NCBI RefSeq assembly: GCF_000935125.1
Contig: NZ_JRKI01000026.1
Coordinates: 434,001 to 498,000, forward strand
Direction: 5' to 3'
Length of the DNA stretch: 64,000 nt
From: Streptomyces natalensis ATCC 27448
GTDB taxonomy: Bacteria > Actinomycetota > Actinomycetes > Streptomycetales > Streptomycetaceae
Below are positions 24,210 to 33,588 of the stretch, in pieces; position 1 is the stretch's first letter; every line of letters begins with the position of its first letter. The translations under genes and the position numbers were made by a program. A model generated the notes under the pieces. The model ran no database searches. It was not told where the DNA came from and was given only the letters and a program-made list of their open reading frames with translations.

Positions 24210-24581
24210 GCAGCGGCAGCGGGCCTGGATGAAGGTCTTCTCATCCGCGGAGAGCACGTAGTCGTCCTCGCCGAGGGGGACGCCGTCGAGGGTGCGGGCG
24301 TACAGGCCCATCACGCGCGCGGCCTTGGCGTGGAAGTTCGGGTCCCGCACGAAGATCCAGGACCGGTACTGCCAGGGCTTGGGTGCGTCGTCCCCCAGCC
24401 AGCGCCGCACGGTGGAGGCGGAGATGGACCCGGCGACGGCCCGGGGGACCACCTCGCGGGCCAGTTCCGGACACGACCAACGCGATAACGGCGTACCGGT
24501 CTCGACGGGCAACTGGCAGGACAGGGCTTTGACCTCGGCGATCTGCAGAATAGGGCGGACGGCCGGAGGCGATCCCGGGCG
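24210..24581 (-). pseudogene. IS630-family transposase remnant
   Basis: About 124 codons: AEVKALSCQLPVETG, PLSRWSCPELAREVV, STVRRWLGDDAPKPWQYRSW and IFVRDPNFHAKAARVMGLYA, ending in SADEKTFIQAR, which covers the HTH linker and the first catalytic Asp of IS630 enzymes. The N-terminal HTH and the rest of the catalytic domain are gone. Its end meets leader copy C within 15 bp, so rearrangement placed it there. A related remnant lies at 51.6-51.9 kb. Confidence 0.8.
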
Positions 24582-24832
24582 GGAAGAGCAACGACGCATC
24601 CGGCGCCGTTGCAAACTCCGACTGAAGGCCGCACTCCTGGGACGCTCCCGGGGTGCGGTTCGAGGCCGGTGAGCCTGGCCTCGACCCGCTCCAGTGCCTC
24701 TCGGTACTCGTCGTGCTGGTCGGTCCACCGGAAATCGGCGAGTTGGTCCCTGAGCGTACGCACCATTTGCAGCTCCTGGCGGCGCAGCAGCGAGCGGCGG
24801 GGGCACCCCTCTTCGGGAGTGTCCCTACTGCT
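24582..24832 (-). other. Fragment of an unknown coding sequence
   Basis: One minus-strand frame reads RRQELQMVRTLRDQLADF, then WTDQHDEYREALERVEARL, an amphipathic helical pattern that looks protein-like. It has no start or family match and blends into the IS630 remnant. Confidence 0.3.
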
Positions 24833-25066
24833 TCACGGTTTGAGGTCGGTATGGGCTCCGGCTCCGGGGCGGTGCTTTTGGGCGGCGATGATCTGGTCGG
24901 CGGGGAACGTTGCCTGCTTGCCGTCCCGGGCCTCCGCGACGATGCCCCACCGGTGGAATTGCTTGCGGGCGCTGCCGGTCGCGGAGGGGCCGCGGTAGCC
25001 GAGGTACTCGGCTACCGCGGCTGATCGGCCACAGCTCGCGCGGGTGAGCGATGTAGGCGTCAACCG
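24833..25066 (-). pseudogene. Small HTH-like remnant, frameshifted
   Basis: Two adjoining frames together read AHPRELWPIS, then AAVAEYLGYRGPSATGSARK, QFHRWGIVAEARDGKQ and FPADQIIAAQKHRPGAG. This resembles short helix-turn-helix or excisionase-like proteins of actinobacterial elements. A one-base shift near 25025 and the lack of a start indicate decay. Confidence 0.45.
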
Positions 25067-25089
25067 TGGTGGCGCCCAAGGCGCCACCA
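25067..25089 (-). terminator. Hairpin after the beta-trefoil toxin-like gene
   Basis: GGTGGCGCC-CAA-GGCGCCACC is a perfect 9-bp stem (10 with the flanking T-A pair) with a 3-nt loop. It begins 46 nt beyond the stop codon at 25135. There is no U-tract, as is usual in Streptomyces. Confidence 0.55.
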
Positions 25090-25134
25090 TCACACAGCAG
25101 ACGTCAGACTGTCCCTGGTCTGCCGAGTCCCCGG

Positions 25135-26220
25135 TCAGAAGTTCTGCGGGAAGCCGTCCAGTACCGAGAACTCCTTGGTCCGCGTCTCCCACTCGACGAC
25201 GGCAGTGCCGTCCATCCGTTGAACGACGTACCTGTCTCCTCGGTACCACAACGCCTCGGAAACCCGCTTCCCGTTGTTGGCGTAAGTCCTCCTGATGGTG
25301 TCCTTAACCCAGTGCTCATGCGACTCGCTGGAGGAGTAGGTGGTTTTCAGGCTGTTCGTGACGGTCGAACTGAGACCTGCCGAGAATCCCTTGTAGGCAA
25401 AGCTCGCCTCAGCCGTCACAGAGATGCCCGTGGACCTCTCCACCTCCGTGGCACTCGTCTTCGTGAGGCCGACAGTCGTCTCCTTGATCTCTTCGTGCTC
25501 CGAGTTTCCGGCGTGCTCGTAGAAGAACACCTGGTCCCAGTACCCGTACCGCTTGATGATCAGATAGGGGTTGTTCCGGGACTGGTCCGCCGCCGAGCCG
25601 CCGCCGTCCTGTACCGCGAATGGCACCGCGGCCTGTCCGATCAGCACTTCCTCTGTCCGGAGGGGAAGCGGTTGGCTGTGGCTCGTGAAGCGGTTCACGT
25701 CGCCGATCCCGTCAACCGGCATGTCGATCGGCTCGAGATCGATGACAGCCTTGTACTCGTCGACGATCTCGAACTTCCACGACTGGCGCTCGAGCGCGCT
25801 GCCACCGGTCGCCCGGTAGTACACGTCAAGCTGACGGGGGCTGTCCGACCAGCTCTCGGGCGTGATCACCAGCCCCGTGTGCTTGTTGACGATCTGAGCA
25901 GACCCGTCGCCGCGGGGAACGAGGTACCACAGCTGTAACTTCAGATTGCCACCACGATTGATGTGGTACTGCTCGAGGTCAGTCGGCTCAGCCGACCAGC
26001 TCTTGGGTGTGAGCGCTAACCCACTGTGCTTGTTCACGATGAGGTACGTGTCGTTGTCCATGGGGAACAGGTGCCACGCCTGCTTGCTGCGGACGCTCGG
26101 CGAGGTTCCCCTGTCGTACTGCTCCACCTTGCTGGGCTCGGTTGACCAGCTCTTCGGTGTAAACGCCAGCCCGTTGTGCTTGTTAATGATCTGATACGTC
26201 CTGCCCGGCCCGAACTTCAT
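25135..26220 (-). CDS. Beta-trefoil lectin fused to a pore-forming-like domain
   Basis: A 361-aa protein starting at the ATG at 26220 (GGAG upstream). Residues 1-155 hold three similar blocks, each with a YQIINKHNGLAFTPKSWS-like phrase (INKHNGL, VNKHSGL, VNKHTGL) and a W-containing end, which is a ricin-type beta-trefoil. The C-terminal 200 residues contain YWDQVFFYEHAGNSEHEEIK and long alternating Ser/Thr strands (TVGLTKTSATEVERSTGISV, SAGLSSTVTNSLKTTYSS), as in the pore-forming halves of Toxin_10/aerolysin-like proteins. This domain order matches the architecture of BinA/BinB-type insecticidal proteins in general form; a specific family is not proven. It has no signal peptide, so release would need lysis or a non-classical route. 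GC is lower than in nearby genes, suggesting acquisition. Confidence 0.75.
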   Translation of the reverse strand: MKFGPGRTYQIINKHNGLAFTPKSWSTEPSKVEQYDRGTSPSVRSKQAWHLFPMDNDTYLIVNKHSGLALTPKSWSAEPTDLEQYHINRGGNLKLQLWYLVPRGDGSAQIVNKHTGLVITPESWSDSPRQLDVYYRATGGSALERQSWKFEIVDEYKAVIDLEPIDMPVDGIGDVNRFTSHSQPLPLRTEEVLIGQAAVPFAVQDGGGSAADQSRNNPYLIIKRYGYWDQVFFYEHAGNSEHEEIKETTVGLTKTSATEVERSTGISVTAEASFAYKGFSAGLSSTVTNSLKTTYSSSESHEHWVKDTIRRTYANNGKRVSEALWYRGDRYVVQRMDGTAVVEWETRTKEFSVLDGFPQNF

Positions 26221-28330
26221 GTTGGCTCCGCAGTGCAGTCGTGGAAGAGCTACTGCCGAAACGCTCGGCAAAGCTCACGAGGAGGGAGAATCTAACGACG
26301 CCGCACAGCAGGAATGCCGGTTTTAATTCTTATTGGCCGATAAACGATAGGTAGCGGCTCAATGGTGGCATATACCAATCCTCGGCCCAGGCGGTACATT
26401 TCGCTCGGCCCCCGTCCACGGAATGGGCTCAGCTCGTGATGGCCCTGGAGAGCATGCTGGCCTTGGGCAGGCAGATACCAGGCCACCTCATGTAGCTGCC
26501 GCGGAAGATCGAGATCAGCGAGACGACGCAGAGCGCTTTCAGTGAGACCATCGGCCTGTGGAGTGGACTCGCCCTCTGCATCGCCTTCATCGCTTGGGTC
26601 ACCTGGGGGTTCCTCCAGTTCGACCACGCCGTCGAGCATCCCCGCGAAGGCGGATTCTCCGGTTGGCAGTGCGACGCCGGCCGCGACTGCGGTTCCTGAC
26701 GACGCGCCGCTCCCAACCCCGCGCCAGCGCGAAAGACGTGTCCGGCCTACGACTTCACTCCCGCCCGGAGGCGATGCATGGAATGCACGGCAGAGCTCCT
26801 CACCCAAGACGCCAAGGACACTCCAGGTGACGGCTGATCGCCTACGGCAGGCGCCGACGGACCCGTCAGCCGCCCCCTTTGCCTGTACACGACCGACTGC
26901 ATCCGGCGTCGGCTGTGGCGAGACGGAGAGAGACAGCACAGCTGGCCATACGTGGGGAATTATCCGAGCTCGTCACTCTGCCCACTCCAACGGACACGAC
27001 CGCCGTGCGTCGTCCATGCCAGCGCCGACCCGTCGGCGCCGTTCGTCCTGGGTGGGCCGGGCCACCGGACTGCCCAAGGCAGCTTCCAAGAAGGTATTGA
27101 GCAGGTGAGGCTGCAGATGCATCCGGATTCCGCGATGCTGCCGACCTCCTTTCCAGCAGCCCTTTTCCAAACAAAGTTTCGGGTCTGCTCCGGAATCATT
27201 GATTCGCTAATTGATCTTCCACAGCTGCGACACCGCATGCTGTCATCCGGTCACGTCATTCGACATCGGCGTTTATGCCGAGGCTCGGCCATTCGCCCGG
27301 GCAACCCAAGCAGTACGGCACTCCCCCGCCCCTCCCCCTCGACGGAGCACGCTCCCTGGCCTCCGGGTCCATCCGCGCCCGTGAAGGCCACGGCCCTCGC
27401 CTGCCGCGTAACGTCCACAGCCCTCTGCTGCACTTGGCCACCGCACCCGCATCGTCACCGCCGCCCTCCCGACGGCGTCGAGAACGGCAAGCCGGAGCAC
27501 AGCAAGACCACGTCGAACACCACACACCAGGCCCACCCCCGTACGCAGAAACCCCCGCCGGAGCCAGCCGACGGGGGGTCCCTCACCTCTCACCTGCTGT
27601 CACAGGCGTCTCACCAACAGCGTCGACACACCTGGACCACGCAAGACGCCAACTACAACCTATGCCATGTGGTTCCGCTGTCGACGGCCACATCGTGCAG
27701 CGGATCCTGCTGGCGGGCAACGCGCGCTGCGCAGCTGGCCTGGCAGGCCGTACAGCTCGCGCACGGGCGCCGGGGCAGAGCCAGGCGCAGTGGTGCGGTC
27801 GTCTCCGAGTCAACCGAGGATTACCCCCGCCCCACAGCGCCGGGGCCTGGCGACGGTCGCCCTGCCGAGCGGCACCGACAAACCCCAGCATTCGGATGGC
27901 TAATGCCAAGATCCGGACCATTCACGGACCAACGCTCTCCCGACGGCAGTCACAGCCGCCATTGCAGCAGGTCAGCACCGCTATCAGCGCGGTACCACCA
28001 GCAGACGAAGAACGTTCTTTGTTCCTACAGTCCGAAGAAACTTGGGTTCTTCTAGAGCCTGAAGTCGGGCGCCGGAAGCAAACGTTATGCCTCAGGCACC
28101 CGACTACCGCGCTCACCATCCGTGACGAGGAAGTAACGATCCGCGCTATTCGGCCTCCATTGGCAAGGCTCCCGGACCAGTCACGGACCAGACTCGTCTC
28201 GCAATCACCGCGCATTCACAGCGGACGCACCAACCACCGTCACAGTGAATAGTCGCTGTGCGCGGCCGCCGTGAGCAATAGTCAATAGTTGTGGATCGGT
28301 TGGTTGTTTGGTTCGAAGGTTGACGGCTGG
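26221..28330. other. 2.1-kb stretch without a convincing gene
   Basis: A minus-strand frame from about 26660 to 26292 (MLDGVVELEEPPGDPSDEG and onward) has a protein-like acidic N-terminus but no known domain; it may be a small hypothetical gene or a fragment. From 26940 to 28330 nothing coding is supported. The stretch holds two occurrences of the GGACCA-type repeat, listed separately. Confidence 0.4.
27907..28016 (+). repeat. Direct repeat, left copy (GGACCA element)
   Basis: About 110 bp matches 39445-39550 in the same orientation. The best parts are CCGGACCATTCACGGACCA (27913-27931), GCAGCAGGTCAGCACC and GTACCACCAGCAGACG, with a diverged middle. A short third version of the first part lies at 28172-28190. 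The GGACCA unit itself is a small direct repeat. Confidence 0.65.
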
Positions 28331-28969
28331 TTACTGCCGCTCGGGGCGTAGCAGTACCTCGCTGCCTATGGGGGTGAAGCCGCAGGCGAGGAAGGTACGC
28401 AGGGAGCGGGCGTTGCCTGGGGAGACGGCCGCGAAGACCGGTTCGCCTTCGGGGGCCAGTGATAGGGCATCGGTGAGGAGGGACCGTCCGTGCCCGCGGC
28501 TGTCGTCCTGGGTGTGGTGGAGTTCGATGCTCAGCTCCCGTCGGCCTGCGAGGCCGTCGGCCAGGGTGATGAGGCCGCGTTCGTCGCCGTGGACCTCGAC
28601 GTTGCTCCGCAGTTCCCGGGCGTGGCGCACCCGTTGATGATCGTCTGCTCCGACGAGTGTTTGCAGGCGCGGTGGGCCGCCGGTGCCGCGGGCGGTGAGC
28701 GTGGCGTCGGTGACGCCGATCCAGCCATTGGGGCCGGCGAGGTGACGCAGGAAGTCCGGGGAGAGCGAGGCGCCGAAACCGTCCGGGGCCTGGTCGTGTA
28801 CAGCCTGGCTTGCCAGGGTGGTGGCGACGACGGCGTGGCCGGTGAAGGCGACCGAGCACTCCAGTCCCGCGGGCAGGGGCGGCAGCACTGTCACCCGGCC
28901 GTCGGCGGGCGGGAAGCGACCGTCGGCCGCGTCCAAGAAGAACGTCAGGAGCGGGTGCGGTTCACCCAT
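28331..28969 (-). CDS. GNAT-family N-acetyltransferase
   Basis: A 212-aa protein with MGEPHPLLTFF at the N-terminus. The first two thirds are a degenerate acyltransferase-like lobe. The C-terminal part carries the GNAT signature: strand RRELSIELHHTQDDS, the pyrophosphate loop SRGHGRSLLTDAL (Q/RxxGxG/A form) and AVSPGNARSLRTFLACGFTPIGSEVLL, the typical last strands. Substrate unknown. It is alone in its orientation and close to IS remnants. Confidence 0.85.
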   Translation of the reverse strand: MGEPHPLLTFFLDAADGRFPPADGRVTVLPPLPAGLECSVAFTGHAVVATTLASQAVHDQAPDGFGASLSPDFLRHLAGPNGWIGVTDATLTARGTGGPPRLQTLVGADDHQRVRHARELRSNVEVHGDERGLITLADGLAGRRELSIELHHTQDDSRGHGRSLLTDALSLAPEGEPVFAAVSPGNARSLRTFLACGFTPIGSEVLLRPERQ

Positions 28970-29049
28970 GTTCGGTCACCCGTCTGTCGAGGAGGTGTGT
29001 GGTAGGGAGTGTTGTCTGGCAGATCCTACGGATCGGTGGTGGTTCATGC

Positions 29050-29470
29050 CTCGTGGGCTTCGGGGCGTTCGATGAGGTGGCCGTTTTCGAAGCGGGCGCC
29101 GGCACGAACGAGGGCGACCAGGTGGGCGTCGGTGATCGCGTGCCAGTGTGCCTAGGCGGACTTGACGAGCTTGAACACCATCGTCAGGGCTGCGGCGGAA
29201 CGTGGCGCTTGCGGCCCGCCGTCTTCTTCCCGCCGTCCCAGCCCGACGACGAGCGCGGGATGTTCGATGCCGCGCGCACCGACTGCGAATCCACGATCGT
29301 GGCCGTCGGGTCCGGCGTGCACCCGCCGAAGCGGTGGGAAGCCCCTGGGCGGGTTCGCCCACTTCACCCCGTTGTCGACCACATAGCGGACCGCGTCGAT
29401 CATCTGTCGGTGGCAGGGCCCTCCGGACGGCCGCCCCGCCCCCCAGCCAAGCCGGCACCGGCATTGACGC
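29050..29470 (-). pseudogene. IS5-family transposase remnant and adjacent debris
   Basis: Pieces in several frames: CHRQMIDAVRYVVDNGVKW near 29400 is the conserved N-terminal motif of IS5-type transposases. It is followed by RGIEHPALVVGLGRREEDGG where the DSQSV motif should be, and TMVFKLVKSA near 29165. Near 29120 a frame gives HAITDAHLVALVRAGARFEN then GHLIERPEAHEA, a piece common at the ends of small Streptomyces proteins but here without a start. The gene is multiply deleted. Confidence 0.55.
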
Positions 29471-29770
29471 GCGGATGAGCTGCCACTTCGCCTAGCTAGG
29501 TCATGTCGGAGCCATAGCACAGGGTCCGGATCGGACGATCCGCGGCATTTCCGAACCGCTGCGCTAGACAATCACACGGCGAAGCAGGGTAGTTGGACGC
29601 GACAGGCGCACTCACGCAAGACTGCGGCAACAGGGTCTCCCGGTGCTCGGTTGACTTCGGAACCCCGACCTACCGAGGGACCCTGCCTTTCCCCGTCGAA
29701 GCTGCCACGATCACCCGATCAGGAACCTCGTTCGAACTGACAACCCTGGCGGCCGATAAGCGACGCCTTC

Positions 29771-30241
29771 TTAGACCAGCCACTTCCCGTCGCGCATCAG
29801 GGTCCGTCCGGGCATCTCGGGAACCGTGCCCCACGCCTGCAGTACCTGCGGGGTGACATGGAAGTAGACGTACGAGGGGTGGTCCTTGCGAGGGTCCCAG
29901 CCGTCCTTGGCGGCGAAGGCGTCGCCCACCTCGGCTGGAAGCTCCTCGCGGGTCAGCATGCGCGCGGTGCCGTGGACCAGTACCACGTCCCGGCTGTGGC
30001 CGAAGCTGAGCCGGACCCTGCCCGAGGCACACAGGTTGCGCCCGGTCGGGTTGGTGTCGCGGGTGGCCAGCCACACCGCCTCGCCATCCCACCAGAAGGC
30101 CAGCGGAACCAGACACGGCTCGCCGGCAGCGTCGGCCGTGGCAACCCATACGTCGTTGTCCCGCGCGAGGCGTTCAAGCGCCTCGCGCTTGCGCTGCTCC
30201 GGGCTACGGGGTCCACTGGGGTGAAGGTCAACTGGCGTCAC
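29771..30241 (-). CDS. Pyridoxamine 5'-phosphate oxidase-fold (flavin/F420-binding) protein
   Basis: A 156-aa split-barrel protein starting with GTG at 30241. It shows DNDVWVATADAAGEPCLVPL, WWDGEAVWLATRDTNPTGRN and RVRLSFGHSRDVVLVHGTAR, the usual strand order of the PNPOx-like family that binds FMN or F420. The ending YVYFHVTPQVLQAWG corresponds to the last strand where substrate contacts lie. Members act as F420-dependent reductases or heme/flavin binders; this one cannot be assigned further. No operon partner is seen. Confidence 0.88.
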   Translation of the reverse strand: MTPVDLHPSGPRSPEQRKREALERLARDNDVWVATADAAGEPCLVPLAFWWDGEAVWLATRDTNPTGRNLCASGRVRLSFGHSRDVVLVHGTARMLTREELPAEVGDAFAAKDGWDPRKDHPSYVYFHVTPQVLQAWGTVPEMPGRTLMRDGKWLV

Positions 30242-30433
30242 GTGGGGAGGCTACGGCGTGAGTCGCTCAGCCGCATCCGGCCGCAGAACTAGGGCGCAAG
30301 ACGGAGGGTTGCCCTCGTACTGGGCGCAGCCCGACAACGCAGCAGCGGCCGTGTCGGGCGGGACTTTCGATACACGCGCAAACCTTGTCGTTTGACATCC
30401 GACGGGTCCTGGGGGACGTGGCATCCTTCGGCA

Positions 30434-30916
30434 GTGCGACTTACCGATCGAACAGGCGGCATCGACCTGCGGCCGCTCCGTTACCAGTTCCCAGCGGCCA
30501 GTGGTGACCGCTGGGACGACAACTGGCTCATCATTGGAGCCGAAGTCACCACTCCGGCGGCCAACTGGTCCTTCACGGACTCGTGTTTGTTGGTAGACGA
30601 GGCTCGTGAGTTGTCCGCATGGCTGCGTGCCGTCGCAGACGGGAGGAGGCCGGACGCGAAGCCGGACTGTGAAGGACACCTCGTCCCGGACCTTTCGTTC
30701 CTCGAACCGGTCCTCGCCTTCAGCCAGGTCCGCTGGCGCGACGGCACGGGAGTGCTGCGGATCCACCTCTCGCTAGAGGCCGCGCCTCCGCAACGGCAGC
30801 AAGACGAGAACCTGGATCTTTATCAGTACGTGATCGAGGTCGAGACAGACCGAGCCGAGCTGATGCAGGCAGCGGAGGAATGGGACCAGCGCCTTGCACA
30901 GTTTCCCCTGCGCTGA
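30434..30916 (+). CDS. WapI-family immunity-like protein
   Basis: A 160-aa cytoplasmic protein, best begun at the GTG at 30434. The sequence VRLTDRTGGIDLRPLRYQFP, then DDNWLIIGAEVTTPAANWSF, LLVDEARELSAWLRAVADG, DLSFLEPVLAFSQVRW and LRIHLSLEAAPP is the pattern annotated in Streptomyces as WapI-like immunity protein. Such proteins neutralise a contact-dependent or polymorphic toxin, but orphan copies are frequent in this genus. No WapA/toxin gene is in the window, so a defence against non-self toxin or an unrelated role is possible. Confidence 0.65.
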   Translation: MRLTDRTGGIDLRPLRYQFPAASGDRWDDNWLIIGAEVTTPAANWSFTDSCLLVDEARELSAWLRAVADGRRPDAKPDCEGHLVPDLSFLEPVLAFSQVRWRDGTGVLRIHLSLEAAPPQRQQDENLDLYQYVIEVETDRAELMQAAEEWDQRLAQFPLR

Positions 30917-31002
30917 AGCTGCACTTCATCCTGTGCGTCGAGGTTTGGTCCCGGTCTGTGGTGGGTGGAGCGGCTGTAGTTATCTAGGGTGCCCAGCAGG
31001 TG

Positions 31003-31296
31003 TCAGGCAAGTCCCTCGCCTCGGAAATCCACCACCGGCAGGCGCCATTCCAGGGATCGCACGATGACCTGACGAGCGCCTTCCTCGTCGTCGGCCTCGA
31101 CGCGGACCCGAAGCGCCTCCGTCTCCGCTACGGCCCGGCGCAGTGCGGTTTCGAGCACGGGTAGATCGATCTGTCCGTGAATGTCCAGGTACTCGGTGAC
31201 CCGGTAGATCGGATTCTCCGCGTCAAGCTGCTGGGAGAACCACACTCCTGTTTGCGCGGTGGTCAGCGGCAGATGCTGCTCACGGCTGTCAGACAT
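31003..31296 (-). pseudogene. Truncated NRPS condensation domain
   Basis: From the ATG at 31296 the frame reads QHLPLTTAQTGVWFSQQLDA, NPIYRVTEYLDIHGQIDL, LETALRRAVAETEALRVRVE and LPVVDFRGEGLA, the first 95 residues of a condensation domain (full length about 450) as found at the start of an NRPS such as an enterobactin- or amino-acid-loading type. The catalytic HHxxxDG part is missing and the frame stops at 31003. A relic of a lost nonribosomal peptide cluster. Confidence 0.8.
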
Positions 31297-31422
31297 GCTC
31301 TTCACGTCTCCTCGCTGTCGGCAAGGGTATTGGGGCTTGTGCTCCACGGCGTCGAAGCAGGTCATGGTCCCGGTGACGGACAGGGCGATCGCCGCCTCGT
31401 TCACCTCGGCGGCGAGGACCAC

Positions 31423-32443
31423 GCCGCCGTGGCCTTCTCCACTCTGTCCGACGGCCCCTCATGCGTACATGTCGGATACGTTCCACCTCCAAGGTTGCCT
31501 AACGCGGGCCAGAGACGCTCGGGGGCCGTACGCAAGTGCTGAGGGCCTGGCGCACACCTGAAGCGGAGAAGAAGCGGCTCGGCTGCCGCCATCCAGATAA
31601 CGGAGAGGAACAGCCGCCGGGGCCAGTGCGGTGGGTCTTAGGAGGTCAGGCGGAGGTTCCAGCCGGTCAGGCCGGGATCATCGTGGCTTACGAGGGCGGG
31701 GGTGTAGTGGTGTTCAGGGACGGTCCGGGCTGCGGCGACAGCGGTCACTGCTCACTCCTTCGACGGTGCGGGTACGCGTAAGGACAACTGCTCCGCCCGG
31801 GTGAGGGACACGCGCCCGGTGGCCTGGTTGCTGGTCGGATGGTCAGGGCGGTGTGGTGGTGCCACCCAGCTGCGGTGGGCTGCCCGGCGGCGGCGCGCGC
31901 GAGTGTCGCGGCGACGGGGTACTCGGTTGGCCAGTCCCAGCACGGCCAGCCGGGATGAGGGTCCCAGCAGGCCTTGAGGACCCGGGCGCGGTCGCGCAGG
32001 CCCGCGTAGGCGAGGGTGTGGTGGGAAGTTGGCCAACGCCAAGGCCCTGGCGTGCTGCCGAAACATCCTCACCTGCGCATCCGGCTCGGCCGGCGGCCGC
32101 GCCACCGCCGCAAAGATGGTCACTTCCGCGCAGGCCGCGATCGAACACGCCCCGCCCAGGCCCGGCCAGTCGTGGACCAGCCACTACAGGTACGGCCGGC
32201 GGGCCCACGAGTCCGGCGTGATCCACGCCAGGCTCGGCGAAGTGGCCAAGATCGCTGGGAATTGGCTGCATCTGGGGGCCAAGACGGGCGCTCAGCTCTG
32301 CAGTTCACGCCTGCTGACGTGGGATGGCGGCGCGGGCCGTGCAGAGTCGAGGAGATGAGGCGCAGGGGCTGCTGAGCGGGCGCCTGGGACCGACTTGACG
32401 CTCTGGGCGCCCACCCCAGACGACGTTGCCACGGACGAGGGAC
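31423..32443. other. 1-kb region without a recognisable gene
   Basis: Long frames on both strands, for example a minus-strand reading with WLVHDWPGLGGACSIAACAE, show no motif or start. Probably decayed DNA. Confidence 0.4.
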
Positions 32444-33255
32444 TCAAAGCACACCGGCCTGTTCCGACAGGAACCAGGCGATGGTGCGTTTCAGGCCCTC
32501 CGAGAGGCTGATTCGTGGCCGCCGGTCGAGCATCTCCGTAGCTCTGGTGATGTCGGGTCTGCGGCGATGCGGATCGTCGGGTATTGCTGTGCCGTGGGCG
32601 ATCTCCGAGATCGTGCCCATGAGATCCCGGATAGAGTGGGCGAGGTCCAGGACGGTGACCTCGCGTGGATTGCCAATGTTTACGGGGCCGGACAGCCACT
32701 CAGGGCCATGGCCAGCACGCCGCGCACCGTGTCGTCGACATAGCAGAGGGACCGCGTCTGGCGACCGCTGCCGTTGACCGTAATGGGTTCTCCGGACATG
32801 GCCTGGTGGATGAAGTTCGGCACGGCTCGTCCGTCGTTCGATCGCCTTCCGGAGCCGTACGTGTTGAAGATTCGTACGATGCCGACGTCCACCCCGAATT
32901 GCTTGCCGAAAGTGACGGTTAATGCTTCGGAGAAGCGTTTCGTCTCGTCGTAGGCGGCGCGTTGTCCTATGGGGTTCACGTTCCCCCAGTGCTCCTCGCG
33001 CTGGGGATGCTGAAGTGGGTCGCCATAGACCTCGGAGGTGGACGCCATGATGAAGCGGGCGGACTTTTCCTGGGCGAGGCGGAGGGCGTTGTACGTCCCG
33101 AAGCCGGCAGCCCGCAGCGTCTCCACCGGGTACCTGAGATAGTCAGGCGGGGAGGCCGGAGACGCCAAGTGCAGAACCAGTCCGACAGGTCCTGACACGG
33201 TGAACGGCTCACTTACGTCGGCCTCGACCAGCCGGCCGCGGACCGGGTTGCAAGC
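32444..33255 (-). pseudogene. NAD-dependent epimerase/dehydratase (UDP-glucuronate decarboxylase-like), truncated and frameshifted
   Basis: The frame enters at VRGRLVEADVSEPFTV and continues VLHLASPASPPDYLRYPVET, ASTSEVYGDP (Ser/Thr of the catalytic triad), YDETKRFSEALT (YxxxK), VRIFNTYGSG and RSLCYVDDTV. The last are hallmarks of SDR-extended UXS/dTDP-glucose dehydratase enzymes. The N-terminal GxxGxxG part is missing. Near 32690 one base is lost: after LAMAL the frame shifts, and SGPVNIGNPREVTVLDLA continues to a normal C-terminus at 32444. Two lesions make it non-functional. It may belong to a lost glycosylated natural-product cluster with the nearby NRPS relic. Confidence 0.8.
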
Positions 33256-33588
33256 TTGCGTCCCATCGCGCGGCGTGGAGCACGTCAGCAGCTATCGCGC
33301 CGTTCTCGGTCCCACTTCACCCGCAAGGTGCTGCGCCGGCTCGCCGCCGGTTTGGCCCACACCATCTGGGCACCTTCGCTGTCTCTCCACCTGCCGATGA
33401 CGGGTCGCAAGCCGGGACAGGACATGGGGGTCGTTCCCGGAACCAGGACCATCCCGGCTGCCGCTGCACAAGTCGCCACCACCTGCTTTCGGCAACCCCT
33501 CAACTCGACAAATTCCCAAGTCCATTCTTTTGGGGGAGAGTTGGTGCGCCAGGACATCAAGTGATTTTCGGCGGAGCAGGCTTGGGCC
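33256..33588. other. Intergenic region with no clear gene
   Basis: Frames are short and motif-free. The relatively AT-rich segment just before 33589 may hold the aldehyde dehydrogenase promoter. Confidence 0.4.

Noticed and set aside
26952..28252. Plus-strand coding sequences in the 27-kb area
   Set aside because: Composition Pro/Arg/Ser-rich, no starts with a ribosome site; a repeated sequence crosses the frames.
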